Below, piece by piece: positions 8,299 to 16,300 of a stretch of DNA of 41,953 nucleotides. The stretch spans positions 1-41,953 of the forward strand of contig NZ_BOPA01000049.1 in assembly GCF_016863515.1 (NCBI RefSeq). The letters run 5' to 3'. The translations under genes were made by a program, and so were the position numbers. Origin of the DNA: Micromonospora gifhornensis. GTDB taxonomy: Bacteria; Actinomycetota; Actinomycetes; Mycobacteriales; Micromonosporaceae. The notes under the pieces are model-generated. The model was not told the DNA's origin. It saw nothing but the letters and a program-made list of their open reading frames with translations, and did not search any database. The number at the start of each line of letters is the position of its first letter. Positions within the stretch are counted from its first letter, which is position 1.

Positions 8299-9036
8299 GT
8301 GCAACTTGCCCTGGTACACGCGCGTTACCAACTGCTGGAGACCGTCCGCATCCCGGTCGCGATCTTCGGTAGCGCGTTCTTCCCCGCCGCCGCGATGCTC
8401 TTCTTCGTGGTGCCCTTCGCCGGCAAGGACCCGGTGGGCGCCACCTACGCCACCGCCGCGATGGTCACCTTCTCGGTGATGAGCGCCAACATCTTCCAGT
8501 ACGGCGTGGGTGTCGCCGAGGACCGTGACCAGCCCTGGAACCCGTACACCCGGACGTTGCCGGCCGGGTCGGCACCGCGTTTCGCCGGCCGGGTCATGGC
8601 CGGGCTGGTCCTCACCTACCTCTCGCTGGTCCCCGTGGTGGTGATCGCCGCGACCCTGACCGAGGCCCGGATCGACCCGGCGTCGTTCCTGCTGGCCCTG
8701 GTCACCGTCGCCGTCATCTCCGTACCGTTCACCCTGATGGGGTTGACCATCGGGTACTCGCTGCCCAGCAAGGCGGCGATCGTGGTGGCGCAGCTCGTCT
8801 TCTTCCCGCTCGCCTTCGGTGGTGGCCTGCTCTCCGCCCCGGATCAGGCACCCGGTTTCATCGAGGCGATCGCGCCGTACCTGCCCACCCGGGGTGCGGT
8901 GGAGCTGATGTGGGCGGCGGTCGGCGACTACTCGGTCAACCTGCTCTCCCTGGTCATGCTCGGTGTCTGGGTGGTGGTGCTGGCCGCCCTGGCCGGCTGG
9001 GCGTACCGCCGGGACGAGGGTCGCCGGTTCAGCTGA
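8299..9036 (+). CDS. ABC-2 type transporter permease
   Basis: A 245-residue integral membrane protein with about six hydrophobic segments, starting around residues 18-40 (VAIFGSAFFPAAAMLFFVVPFAG) and ending with LLSLVMLGVWVVVLAALAGWAY. This is the usual size and layout of an ABC-2 half-permease. It begins with GTG, preceded by the GAGGGG that overlaps the ATPase stop region. With the upstream ATPase it should form a homodimeric exporter for a hydrophobic compound; the substrate cannot be read from the sequence. Confidence 0.9.
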   Translation: MQLALVHARYQLLETVRIPVAIFGSAFFPAAAMLFFVVPFAGKDPVGATYATAAMVTFSVMSANIFQYGVGVAEDRDQPWNPYTRTLPAGSAPRFAGRVMAGLVLTYLSLVPVVVIAATLTEARIDPASFLLALVTVAVISVPFTLMGLTIGYSLPSKAAIVVAQLVFFPLAFGGGLLSAPDQAPGFIEAIAPYLPTRGAVELMWAAVGDYSVNLLSLVMLGVWVVVLAALAGWAYRRDEGRRFS

Positions 9037-9136
9037 CGTTCCCCCGGTTTCCGACCCGGATCATGCTCCGGCGGTGCCACGATGCCGGTGAGGGGTGGTC
9101 GGGCGACGGCCACCGCCGGGGTCGAGAGGGGTAGCA

Positions 9137-9901
9137 GTGGCCAGCGTCCCGTCGGGCACGCCGTGCTGGGCCGACCTGGCCACGCCAGGGCTCGACCGGG
9201 CCCGGCGGTTCTACCCGGAGCTGTTCGGCTGGACCGGACGGGTGGACCCCGAACCCGAGGCGGGCGGCTACACGACCTTCCAGCTCGACGGCCGGGCCGT
9301 CGCCGGGGTGGGGCCGCCGGCCGTACCGGACCAGGTGCCGATCTGGTCGACGTACGTCGCCACCGACGACGCCGACCTGGTCACCGGGCGGGTGGAGCGA
9401 GCCGGCGGGCAGGTGGTCGTACCGCCGTTCGAGGTCTTCGACCGAGGGCGGATGGCGGTCTTCAGTGACCCGGCCGGTGCCGCGTTCAGCGTCTGGCAGC
9501 CGATGTCGTTCCCGGGCGCCGAGGTCTTCGACGTACCCGGCGCGATGTGCTGGACCGAGCTGGTCACCCCCGATCCGGACGGCGCGCGGATCTTCTACGA
9601 GCTGGTCTTCGGGTGGCAGCCCGAGGAGGAGCCGATGGGACAGACTTCGTACACCGGTTGGCGGCTCGGCGACCGGATGGTGGCCGGCATGATGCCCCCG
9701 CGCGAAGAGGCCTTCGCCGCCGACTCCCCCGCCTACTGGACGCTCTACTTCTCGGTCACCGACGCCGACGCCACGGCCGCCCGCGCCGCCGAACTCGGTG
9801 GCACCATCCTCGTCCCACCCCGCGACATCCCCGCCGGCCGCGTCACCGCCCTCCGCGACCCCGACGGCGCCCTCTTCTCCCTGATCGCCCTCACCCCCTA
9901 A
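9137..9901 (+). CDS. Two-domain VOC (glyoxalase/bleomycin-resistance fold) protein
   Basis: A 254-residue protein made of two vicinal-oxygen-chelate domains, about residues 1-122 and 130-254. Each starts with a parallel sequence (PCWADLATPGLDRARRFYPELFGW and MCWTELVTPDPDGARIFYELVFGW) and ends with DP-GA-FS- (SDPAGAAFSVWQP and RDPDGALFSLIAL). Such tandem VOC proteins bind or modify small hydrophobic ligands, and some confer drug resistance by sequestration. The GTG at 9137 was chosen because GAGAGGGG lies 5 nt upstream. It is probably transcribed from its own promoter in the 100-nt gap after the ABC permease. Function within the superfamily is unassigned. Confidence 0.88.
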   Translation: MASVPSGTPCWADLATPGLDRARRFYPELFGWTGRVDPEPEAGGYTTFQLDGRAVAGVGPPAVPDQVPIWSTYVATDDADLVTGRVERAGGQVVVPPFEVFDRGRMAVFSDPAGAAFSVWQPMSFPGAEVFDVPGAMCWTELVTPDPDGARIFYELVFGWQPEEEPMGQTSYTGWRLGDRMVAGMMPPREEAFAADSPAYWTLYFSVTDADATAARAAELGGTILVPPRDIPAGRVTALRDPDGALFSLIALTP

Positions 9902-9936
9902 CCCCTGACCCACCCCACGCCCGTCGCCGCCCCGTT

Positions 9937-10004
9937 GATCTTGCACTTCCGGTCGCCGGTATGCGCATTTTCTCCCCTTATGCCGCGACCAATAGTGCAA
10001 GATC
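9937..10004. repeat. Palindromic repeat family 1, copy 2 (putative bidirectional terminator)
   Basis: GATCTTGCACTT and AGTGCAAGATC arms enclose a centre containing CGGTCGCCGG and CTTATGCCGCGACC. It lies between the convergent VOC gene and btuD. The left flank is C-rich and the right flank (10014-10087) is G-rich on the plus strand, so the 3' end of each mRNA is C-rich before the hairpin. Confidence 0.85.
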
Positions 10005-10087
10005 GCGGGTCCTGGGCGGGGCGGGCGCGCGGGGCGGGGCGGGGCGCGTGGGGGTGCGGGGGTGCGGGGGTGCGGGGGGTGGGGTGG

Positions 10088-10939
10088 TTAGGGGTGGGTG
10101 GGGCGGGTGGGGAGGACCAGGGGGCCGTGGGGGCCGGGGATGACGGTGACGTGGGCGCGGTAGTGGTGGGAGAGGAGGTCTTCGGTCAGGACCTGGTCGG
10201 GGGTGCCGGTGGCGGCGACGCGGCCGTTCGCGAGCAGCACCATGCGGTCGGCGTACTCGCCGGCGATGGAGAGGTCGTGCATGGTGGCCAGCACGGTCAG
10301 GCCCTCGGTACGGCGCAACTGGTCGACCAGTTCCAGCACCTCCTGCTGGTGGCCGATGTCCAGCGCGCTGGTCGGCTCGTCGAGCAGCAGCAGGGTGGCA
10401 CCCTGGGCCAACGCCCGAGCGAGGAAGACCCGCTGGCGTTCCCCGCCGGAGAGGGTGGCCAGTTCGCGGCCGTGGAACCCGTCGAGGTCCAGCCGGTCCA
10501 GCAGTTCGTGCACGACGGCCAGGTCGGTGGCGGACTCCCGCCCCAGCGGCGGGATGTACGGGTTACGGCCGAGCAGTACGTAGTCGAGCACCGCCATCCC
10601 GGGCGGTACGACCGGGGACTGGGCCACCGTGGCCACCACCCGGGCCCGTTCCCGGCGGCGCAGGTCGCGCAGCGGCGTACCGAAGAGGCGGACCGCGTCC
10701 GGTGCGGACAGCAGGCCGCCGACGGCGCGCAGCAGGGTCGACTTGCCGGCGCCGTTCGGACCGATCACGGTGACCCACTCGCCGGAGCGCACGGTCAGGT
10801 CGATGCCGGCGAGGATGGGCACTCCGTCGAGTTTGACCTGAAGATCACGCACCTCGACGGCAGGCACCTCGACGGCAGGCACCTCGACGGCAGGCACCTC
10901 GGCGGGGGGCCCGACGGCGGGCACCTCGGGCGGCGTCAT
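10088..10939 (-). CDS. btuD: Cobalamin ABC transporter ATP-binding protein
   Basis: A 283-residue ATPase of the FecE/BtuD type for a binding-protein-dependent importer. Visible are Walker A GPNGAGKST, the signature LSGGERQRVFLARALAQ, Walker B LLLLDEPTSALD and the switch histidine in TMHD. The N-terminus is extended by a VPAVE-type pentapeptide repeated three times, from a 15-nt tandem DNA repeat (10849-10893). It is the last gene of btuF-btuC-btuD and overlaps btuC by 4 nt (ATGA). Assignment to B12 rather than iron-siderophore or heme comes from the cobalamin riboswitch upstream of the operon. Confidence 0.88.
   Translation of the reverse strand: MTPPEVPAVGPPAEVPAVEVPAVEVPAVEVRDLQVKLDGVPILAGIDLTVRSGEWVTVIGPNGAGKSTLLRAVGGLLSAPDAVRLFGTPLRDLRRRERARVVATVAQSPVVPPGMAVLDYVLLGRNPYIPPLGRESATDLAVVHELLDRLDLDGFHGRELATLSGGERQRVFLARALAQGATLLLLDEPTSALDIGHQQEVLELVDQLRRTEGLTVLATMHDLSIAGEYADRMVLLANGRVAATGTPDQVLTEDLLSHHYRAHVTVIPGPHGPLVLPTRPTHP
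10849..10905 (-). repeat. 15-nt tandem repeat in btuD N-terminus
   Basis: Three perfect units of GCACCTCGACGGCAG (plus strand) are followed by a diverging fourth. Each unit encodes five residues (E-V-P-A-V register), so changes in copy number keep the reading frame. Confidence 0.8.
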
Positions 10940-12027
10940 GTCAGCACCCTTCGGGCGGTACGCAGCACGAGGACGAAGAACGGCCCGCCGAGCAGCGCGG
11001 TGACCACCCCGATCGGGATCTCCTGCGGCGCGGCGGCGGTCCGGGCCACCACGTCGGTCAGGGCCAGGAAGGCCCCGCCGAACAGCAGCGACAGCGGAAG
11101 GATCACCCGGTAGCTCGACCCGGCCAGCATCCGTACGGTGTGCGGCACGATGATGCCGACGAAGCCGATCAGGCCGGAGGCGGAGACCGCGGCGGCGGTG
11201 CCCAGCGAGGCGGCGGCGATCAGCAGGTACCGCGACCGCTGCGGGTGCAGGCCGAGGCTGGCCGCCTCGTCGTCACCGACCGAGAGCACGTCCAACTCCC
11301 GCCGGTGCAGCAGCACGATCACAGTGGTGATCAGGAAGTACGGCAGGACCAGCCGGACGTCCTGCCAGCCGGCGGTGGCCAGCCGCCCGAGCAGCCAGGA
11401 GTAGACGGCCTGGATGCTGTCCGCGTTGCGTTGCAGCAGGTACGTCTGCCCGGCGGAGAGGAACGCGGAGACGGCCACCCCGGCCAGGATCAGCGCGGCC
11501 GGCGAACGACTGCGCCCACCGGCCGCACCGAGCAGGTACGTCATGATCACCGCACCGAGCGAGCCGACGAAAGCGGCAAGCGGAATGGTGGGCGGCAGGC
11601 CGGTCAGCGCACCGCTCGCACCGACGCCACCGATGGTCAGTACGACGGTGACCGCCAGCCCCGCCCCCGCGGCCACCCCGAGCAGGTACGGGTCGGCCAG
11701 CGGGTTGCGGAACACCCCCTGGTAGGCACCGCCGGCCAGGGCCAGCAGCCCGCCGACCAGCAGTCCGAGCACCACCCGGGGCAACCGCAGCTCGGTGACG
11801 ATGGCGACTTCCCGCTCAGTCAGTCCACTGTCGACGTGCACGCCGGGCAGCAGGTTGAGCAGTTCGAGCGCGACACTGCCGGGGGGCAGGCTGACCGGGC
11901 CGAGCGAGACACCGGCGACGACCGCGACGAGTACGGCGACGACACCGGCGGCGAGCCAACGTTTCCGCAGGCCCGCCGGCCGGGCCGCCGGCGACAGGGA
12001 GGGGTCCCTTTTCAAGGCTTGACGCAT
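10936..12027 (-). CDS. btuC: Cobalamin ABC transporter permease (FecCD family)
   Basis: A 363-residue FecCD/BtuC-type permease with about ten hydrophobic segments and family signatures including LRLPRVVLGLLVGGLLALAG near the N-terminus, the GAxxQGVFRNPLADPYLLG loop and LIGFVGIIVPHTVR near the C-terminus. With BtuD it forms the membrane channel for cobalamin docking from BtuF. The ATG at 12027 lies inside a degenerate copy of repeat family 2, so its first ten or so residues (MRQALKRDPS) appear repeat-derived. No good ribosome-binding site precedes it, so a start further in (before RKRWLAAGVV) is possible. It is 32 nt downstream of btuF. Confidence 0.88.
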   Translation of the reverse strand: MRQALKRDPSLSPAARPAGLRKRWLAAGVVAVLVAVVAGVSLGPVSLPPGSVALELLNLLPGVHVDSGLTEREVAIVTELRLPRVVLGLLVGGLLALAGGAYQGVFRNPLADPYLLGVAAGAGLAVTVVLTIGGVGASGALTGLPPTIPLAAFVGSLGAVIMTYLLGAAGGRSRSPAALILAGVAVSAFLSAGQTYLLQRNADSIQAVYSWLLGRLATAGWQDVRLVLPYFLITTVIVLLHRRELDVLSVGDDEAASLGLHPQRSRYLLIAAASLGTAAAVSASGLIGFVGIIVPHTVRMLAGSSYRVILPLSLLFGGAFLALTDVVARTAAAPQEIPIGVVTALLGGPFFVLVLRTARRVLT

Positions 12028-12054
12028 GGGAAGGGTCCCCTGTCAACGCCTGCC
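12001..12054. repeat. Repeat family 2, degenerate copy at btuF-btuC junction
   Basis: The plus strand has GGAAGGGTCCCCTGTCAACGCC followed by TGCCG, matching about 22 of 27 positions of the family 2 half-element GGAAGGGCACCTTGTTAACGCC+TGCGG, preceded by a GGGGTCCCTTTTC block. It contains the btuC start codon. Two better copies are at 28048-28100 and 35168-35219. Confidence 0.55.
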
Positions 12055-12059
12055 GTTCG

Positions 12060-12995
12060 TCACTTCTCGGCCTTGGTGGTGGCGTCCACGATGGTGCGCA
12101 GCAGGTCCACCACGCGCGGGCCCCAGCGGGAGGCGATGTCGTCGTCGAGCTCCACGATCTGGCCGTCGCGTACGGCGTTGATGTCCGCCCAGCCGCTGCG
12201 CGCCGAGACCGTGGCGAGGCTCTGCTGGCAGCACTTGACGTCGGAGAGGAAGACGAAGTCCGGGTTGGCCGCGACGATCATCTCCTGGGAGAGCTGCGGG
12301 TAGCCGCCGCTCCTGCCGTCCGCGTCGGCCGCGTCGGCGATGTTCTCCAGGCCGGCGAGGGAGTAGATCGAGCCGATGAAGGTGTTGCTGGTGACGGTGT
12401 ACAGCTCCGGGCCCAGCTCGTGGAAGTAGGTGGGTGCCTGAACCCGCTGCGGCACCTCGGCCACGATCTTCGCGATGTCGTCCTTCATCCGCTGCACCAC
12501 GTCGGCGCCGGCGGTGGCGTTGCCGGTGAGCACACCCAGGTCGGTGATCTGCTGGTAGGTGTCGTCGAGCGTCTGCGCCGCGGGGGTCAGGTAGACCGGG
12601 ATCTTCAACGCCGCCAACTGGTCGACGATCTTGTTCCGGTCGTCGCTGAGCACCACCAGGTCAGGGTTCTTCGCGGCGATCGCCTCGGCGTTGGGCTGGT
12701 AGCCGGACAGCTCCGTCTTCGGTGCGTCGGCCGGGTGGTTGGACTGGTCGTCGACCGCGACGACCTGCGGGCCGGCACCGACCGCGAAGAGCATCTCGGT
12801 GGCCGTCGGCGCCAGCGAGATGATCTTCTCGGGGCGCTGGTCCAGCGTCAGCGACCCGACGGTGACGGGAAAGGCGCCGCCGGTCGGGCTGCCGCTGGCC
12901 GCGGGAGTCTCGGTGGTCTTCTCGGCGCAGGCACCGAGCGCCAGCGCGGCCACCGCGAGGGTGGCGGCGAGAATCCGGGGGGTACGTCTGAACAT
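12060..12995 (-). CDS. btuF: Cobalamin-binding lipoprotein of ABC importer
   Basis: A 311-residue extracytoplasmic solute-binding lipoprotein of the BtuF/FhuD class. The signal peptide ends in a lipobox (ALGAC, lipid-anchored C23). The mature part starts in a Ser/Thr/Pro linker and contains the family stretches QRPEKIISLAPTATEMLFAVG and NPDLVVLSDDRN, with a C-terminal lobe including NPDFVFLSD. The ATG at 12995 is preceded by GGAGGA with 3-4 nt spacing. Upstream is a cobalamin riboswitch whose downstream hairpin overlaps this ribosome-binding site, so synthesis should fall when B12 is abundant. The first gene of btuF-btuC-btuD. Confidence 0.9.
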   Translation of the reverse strand: MFRRTPRILAATLAVAALALGACAEKTTETPAASGSPTGGAFPVTVGSLTLDQRPEKIISLAPTATEMLFAVGAGPQVVAVDDQSNHPADAPKTELSGYQPNAEAIAAKNPDLVVLSDDRNKIVDQLAALKIPVYLTPAAQTLDDTYQQITDLGVLTGNATAGADVVQRMKDDIAKIVAEVPQRVQAPTYFHELGPELYTVTSNTFIGSIYSLAGLENIADAADADGRSGGYPQLSQEMIVAANPDFVFLSDVKCCQQSLATVSARSGWADINAVRDGQIVELDDDIASRWGPRVVDLLRTIVDATTKAEK

Positions 12996-13002
12996 CGGTC
13001 CT

Positions 13003-13038
13003 CCTGTCGGTCGAGGAGTGTGGTGCTTCGCCGACAGG
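13003..13038 (-). promoter_or_regulatory. Hairpin next to the btuF Shine-Dalgarno (expression platform candidate)
   Basis: On the transcript CCTGTCGG (13038-13031) can pair perfectly with CCGACAGG (13010-13003) across a 20-nt loop. The 3' arm runs into the GGAGGA ribosome-binding site of btuF (12999-13004), so the helix would occlude it. This suggests translational control by the upstream riboswitch; the alternative anti-sequestering pairing was not resolved. Confidence 0.5.
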
Positions 13039-13094
13039 GAGCCACAGGCACCCGTGGGCGAGGCGCCCTTCCTCGAGAGCGCGTGTCGCGACCG

Positions 13095-13179
13095 CGCCAC
13101 AGGCGACCTGGCTCGTCCCCCGCTCGGGGGCATCACAGTTGCGGGACAGCGCCGGTTTCACACCGACTTCGCTGTGGCG
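13095..13179 (-). promoter_or_regulatory. Cobalamin (B12) riboswitch aptamer
   Basis: The transcript contains GGTGTGAAACC, the invariant CTGTCCCGCAACTGTGA (13149-13133), a GC-rich stem, and the B12 box AGCCAGGTCGCCTG (13113-13100). The ends CGCCACAG (13179-13172) and CTGTGGCG (13102-13095) form a perfect 8-bp closing helix. These are the hallmarks of the adenosylcobalamin-class aptamer. It lies about 100 nt upstream of btuF on the same strand and identifies the operon as a B12 importer. Confidence 0.93.
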
Positions 13180-13296
13180 GGTCGGTAGAACCGTAGCGCA
13201 CGCCCGGTGGCCGCCCCGCCGAGCCGGGGGACGGCCACGTGGGTCGACTCGACGCCGAGCCGACCCACGCATCTGGTACCCGAGTCATTTCCTGAA

Positions 13297-13336
13297 GACG
13301 GGGCCCCGCGCGAGGGGGGTGTGACGGGGCCCCGTC
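13297..13336 (-). terminator. Strong hairpin terminator after the carboxypeptidase gene
   Basis: GACGGGGCCCCG and CGGGGCCCCGTC form a perfect 12-bp stem with a 16-nt loop, 3 nt downstream of the carboxypeptidase stop. No U-tract follows, as is common in actinobacteria. It insulates the carboxypeptidase transcript from the B12 riboswitch region. Confidence 0.75.
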
Positions 13337-13339
13337 GGC

Positions 13340-15220
13340 TCAGGAGGCGGTGATGGTGACGTTGTCCACAGCCGCTTCGACCAGGCTCGCCGTGGAGGCG
13401 TCCGCCGCCTCCACCAGGATCCGGATCGACTGCCCGGCGTACGGGGTGAGGTTGAGGTTCGAGGTGGTCCAGGCGCCGTTGCGGTTGCTGGCCGCCCCGG
13501 CCTGGCTGAGCAGGGTGGTGGTGCCGCCGTTGTGCACCACGCTGACCCGGAGGTAGTCGGCCGAGGACGAGTTCGAGCCGTGGGCCAGGTACCACGCCAG
13601 CGACAGCGTCAACGTGCCGCTCGACGGCAGGGTGATCGCCGGGGAGCGGGCGCTCGTCACGCCGCCGTCGACGTCGTAGTCACCGGCTGCGGAACCGGCC
13701 AACCGACCGGTCACCAGGTCGTTGCTGCCGGCGTACGGGGTGAGCTGCTTGGCCCCGCTGGAGTTGGTGGCCTGGGCGGCACCCCGCTCCCACTGGCCCG
13801 AGGTCGCGGTGTCGGTGCCGTTGGGGTTGATCGTCCAGCCGGTGTTGGTCTCGAAGGTGTCCGACCAGACCGTCGTACCGCCGCTGCCACCACCGCAGTA
13901 CTGGGCCTGCTTGTTGATCGCCCGGTACGGGCAGTCGGCGTACTCGGCGAGGATGAGCACCGCCTCACGGTTGCGCGTGGTCTGCTGCGGGATCACCTCG
14001 TCGGGCGGGTAGAAGCCGCCGCCGGAGGCCGAGCGCGGGTACAGCTCGAAGGTGTACGCCCAGATGCCGTGCACCGCCCACATCCAGTCGATGCTGCTGC
14101 CGTCGGTGATGTACAGGTCACTTGACTGCTGGGGGGTGAAGTTGTTTGTCGCGGCCATCTGCCGACCGATGGTGGCGAAGGTGTTGTACTGGTCGGCGTT
14201 CATCCCCGTGGCGGTGTCGTTGTACGTGTACCCGTACGGCCAGAGCACCAGCTCGGAGTAGGTGTGGAAGTCGATGTTGGCCTTGATCTGCTGGACGCCA
14301 CCGACGACCCGGCTGTTGACGAAGTTGCGCAGCGCCTGCGTCTCCGGGGCGGAGAAGGCCGACGGACCCCGGTAGGTGTCCGAGGAGGTCGAGCTGGACG
14401 AACCGCCGCAGCAGCCCCAGTTGTAGCTCCAGTTGCGGTTGAGGTCCGTGCCGACGTACGACGATCCGCTGTTGGGTTGGCGGTTCTTGCGCCAGGACCG
14501 GTAGGAGCCGGTGGCGATGTCGTACTCGCTGCCGTCCGGGTTGACCGACGGCACGATCCAGATCTCCCGGTTGTTGACCAGGTTGGTGATCCGGGAGTCG
14601 GAGCCGTAGCTGTCCGTGAAGAGGTTCATCAGGTAGATGGCCATCTCGACGGTCAGGTGCTCACGGGCGTGCTGCTGTGAGTTGAAGAGGATCTCCGGCT
14701 CGTTCTCGTCAGTGGCGACGTTGTCGGAGATCTTGATCGCGACCAGGTCCCGGCCCTCGTACGAGGTGCCGATGCTGATCTTGCGGGCGATCGCCGGATG
14801 GTCCGCGACGACCTTGTTGACCACGGCGACCATCTCGGCGTAGTCGTGGTAGTTGGCGTCGGCCGGCGGGAAGGCCAGGGCACCGACGTCCCCGTGGTCA
14901 TGCCCACGGTCCGTCGGCGGCGCGGCGATCGGCTCCAACGTGAAGCCGAGCCGGGTGATCGCGGCAGCCTCGGCGCGGGTGGCCGAGATGTGCAGCACCC
15001 CGTGCTCCGAGTAGTCGATCGCGGCACCGGTGCGGGCGACCGCGGTGCGGTCGGCCAGCGTACGCGGGCCGAGCACCCGGTAGGGCGCGGCAGCCGGCTG
15101 TTCATCCCGGTCCGGTGCGGGTCGAGCGGAGACCGGTGGTGCGGAGAGTGCGAGCAGGCCGAGACCGGCGGCGACGATCATCGCCAGCGTCCGGCGGACA
15201 GGGATGGATCGGAAGGCCAT
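13340..15220 (-). CDS. Secreted M14 zinc carboxypeptidase with C-terminal jelly-roll domain
   Basis: A 626-residue secreted metalloprotease. It has a signal peptide (about 1-33, ending VSARP), a propeptide, a catalytic M14 domain (about 115-430) and a C-terminal beta-rich module (about 450-626, WSDTFETNTGW...AAVDNVTITAS) resembling a carbohydrate- or protein-binding jelly roll. Zinc ligands are HxxE in QQHARE (H184, E187) and the histidine of DFHTYSE (H319); the catalytic glutamate lies in TFELYPR (E392). NPDGSEYD and WRKNRQPN are also family typical. It should remove C-terminal residues from extracellular peptides. The ATG at 15220 has GGAGG 6 nt upstream; the in-frame TTG two codons earlier lacks spacing. 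Followed by a strong terminator. Confidence 0.93.
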   Translation of the reverse strand: MAFRSIPVRRTLAMIVAAGLGLLALSAPPVSARPAPDRDEQPAAAPYRVLGPRTLADRTAVARTGAAIDYSEHGVLHISATRAEAAAITRLGFTLEPIAAPPTDRGHDHGDVGALAFPPADANYHDYAEMVAVVNKVVADHPAIARKISIGTSYEGRDLVAIKISDNVATDENEPEILFNSQQHAREHLTVEMAIYLMNLFTDSYGSDSRITNLVNNREIWIVPSVNPDGSEYDIATGSYRSWRKNRQPNSGSSYVGTDLNRNWSYNWGCCGGSSSSTSSDTYRGPSAFSAPETQALRNFVNSRVVGGVQQIKANIDFHTYSELVLWPYGYTYNDTATGMNADQYNTFATIGRQMAATNNFTPQQSSDLYITDGSSIDWMWAVHGIWAYTFELYPRSASGGGFYPPDEVIPQQTTRNREAVLILAEYADCPYRAINKQAQYCGGGSGGTTVWSDTFETNTGWTINPNGTDTATSGQWERGAAQATNSSGAKQLTPYAGSNDLVTGRLAGSAAGDYDVDGGVTSARSPAITLPSSGTLTLSLAWYLAHGSNSSSADYLRVSVVHNGGTTTLLSQAGAASNRNGAWTTSNLNLTPYAGQSIRILVEAADASTASLVEAAVDNVTITAS

Positions 15221-15384
15221 GGACAACCTCCTGGAGGCGCGGGGTTTTCCCGCTCGGTAGCGGCCAGCCCACCACCGGTCACATGGTCATATCAACATCG
15301 GTCGCTGTTTCGCCCATCCCAACCTGATCCTCACGTCGGCAACATGGTTCCGCCGACGGATGCTCGGCGGAGCCGAGCGCCTGC

Positions 15385-15729
15385 TCAGGCTGACGGACCG
15401 CGCCCGGAATCGGAGCCGCCCGGCTGCTCCGTCGACGAACCGGACTCGCCGGTCGAGGTGCCGGCGCCACCGGTGGCCTGGTCGTCGCCGGCCAGCGCGG
15501 AGCGCAGTTGCTCCTTCTCGGTACGACGTCGTTCGGCGGCGGCGGCCATCTCCTCGGCCATCTCGTCACGCCAGCCCTTGAGCAGGAAGAACGACAGAGC
15601 GGCGGAGAACAGCAGCGCCACGATCAGCTTCAGGAAGATGTCGATGTCGACAGGCCAGAGGGCCGCCACCACGACCGCGAACAACCCGACCCGGCCGAGT
15701 GTGTACTTGACCGCCGCACTCACGTTCAT
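15385..15729 (-). CDS. Small membrane protein, DUF4229-like
   Basis: A 114-residue protein with two hydrophobic segments (about residues 8-24 and 28-50: LGRVGLFAVVVAALWPV, IFLKLIVALLFSAALSFFLL), a charged helix KGWRDEMAEEMAAAAERRRTE and a Gly/Ser-rich tail. This matches the actinobacterial DUF4229 pattern. The function is unknown. The ATG at 15729 was chosen because the family begins a few residues before the first membrane segment; an upstream in-frame start at 15774 would add 15 Arg/Trp-rich residues. It follows another membrane protein on the same strand (69-nt gap), possibly as an operon. Confidence 0.72.
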   Translation of the reverse strand: MNVSAAVKYTLGRVGLFAVVVAALWPVDIDIFLKLIVALLFSAALSFFLLKGWRDEMAEEMAAAAERRRTEKEQLRSALAGDDQATGGAGTSTGESGSSTEQPGGSDSGRGPSA

Positions 15730-15798
15730 CCACTCCGCTCGTTCACGTCGCCATGTGCGTTCCGACCAGCCCACTCCGGGCGGTCCGTCCGACCCGGA

Positions 15799-16221
15799 TC
15801 AGCTCGTCCGGTTGACCAACCAGCGCACGCCGGGGAACCAGACCAGCGCGTAGACCACGGTGAAGGTCACCGCGGCCAACCCGCCGGACGCCAGCGGCGG
15901 CAGCCCGGTCGCGAGCCCGGCCACCAGCAGCCCGGACACCACCGCCACCGCGACGGCCACCAACGCGGCCACCACCCGGGGGGCACCGAAGTCCCAGGAC
16001 CGGAATTCCTCCCAGAAGAGCCAGGCGGGCAGGATCACCGCGAGCCAGCCGTTGGCCTGGCCGAAATCACCGGCCCCGAACCAGGCGAAGGCCCCGTCGA
16101 AGAGCACCAGCACCAGCATCCCGATGACCGCACCGGCCAGCGCCACGCCGATCAGGTCACCCATGTACTGGATGCGCCCCTCGGCGTCCCGCCGGGGAAA
16201 GGTGCTCTGCTGCTCGCTCAT
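15799..16221 (-). CDS. Hypothetical membrane protein, four hydrophobic segments
   Basis: A 140-residue protein starting MSEQQSTFPRRDAEGRIQYMGD, with about four hydrophobic stretches: IGVALAGAVIGMLVLVLFDG, WLAVILPAWLFWEEF, VVAALVAVAVAVVSGLLVAG and LAAVTFTVVYALVWFPGVRWL. No family was recognised. The ATG at 16221 is preceded by GGGGAG. The gene lies between a terminator-like palindrome (downstream of mqnE) and the DUF4229 gene; the latter may share its transcript. No catalytic motif is visible. Confidence 0.65.
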   Translation of the reverse strand: MSEQQSTFPRRDAEGRIQYMGDLIGVALAGAVIGMLVLVLFDGAFAWFGAGDFGQANGWLAVILPAWLFWEEFRSWDFGAPRVVAALVAVAVAVVSGLLVAGLATGLPPLASGGLAAVTFTVVYALVWFPGVRWLVNRTS

Positions 16222-16250
16222 CTCCCCGAGAAGGGTACGCGAGCCGGGTC

Positions 16251-16282
16251 GACGCCCTCGCGCTGGCCAGCGCGAGGGCGTC
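16251..16282 (-). terminator. Perfect 32-nt palindrome after mqnE
   Basis: GACGCCCTCGCGCTGG and CCAGCGCGAGGGCGTC form a perfect self-complementary 32-nt sequence, giving a 14-bp stem with a 4-nt loop. It starts 18 nt past the mqnE stop on the minus strand, so it is probably the mqnE terminator. Confidence 0.75.
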
Positions 16283-16300
16283 TGCCGACGCGTCGAGAGG

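Noticed and set aside
10088..12995. Siderophore or heme uptake system
   Set aside because: Protein families alone allow this, but the cobalamin riboswitch directly upstream favours B12, and no heme- or siderophore-related genes accompany it.
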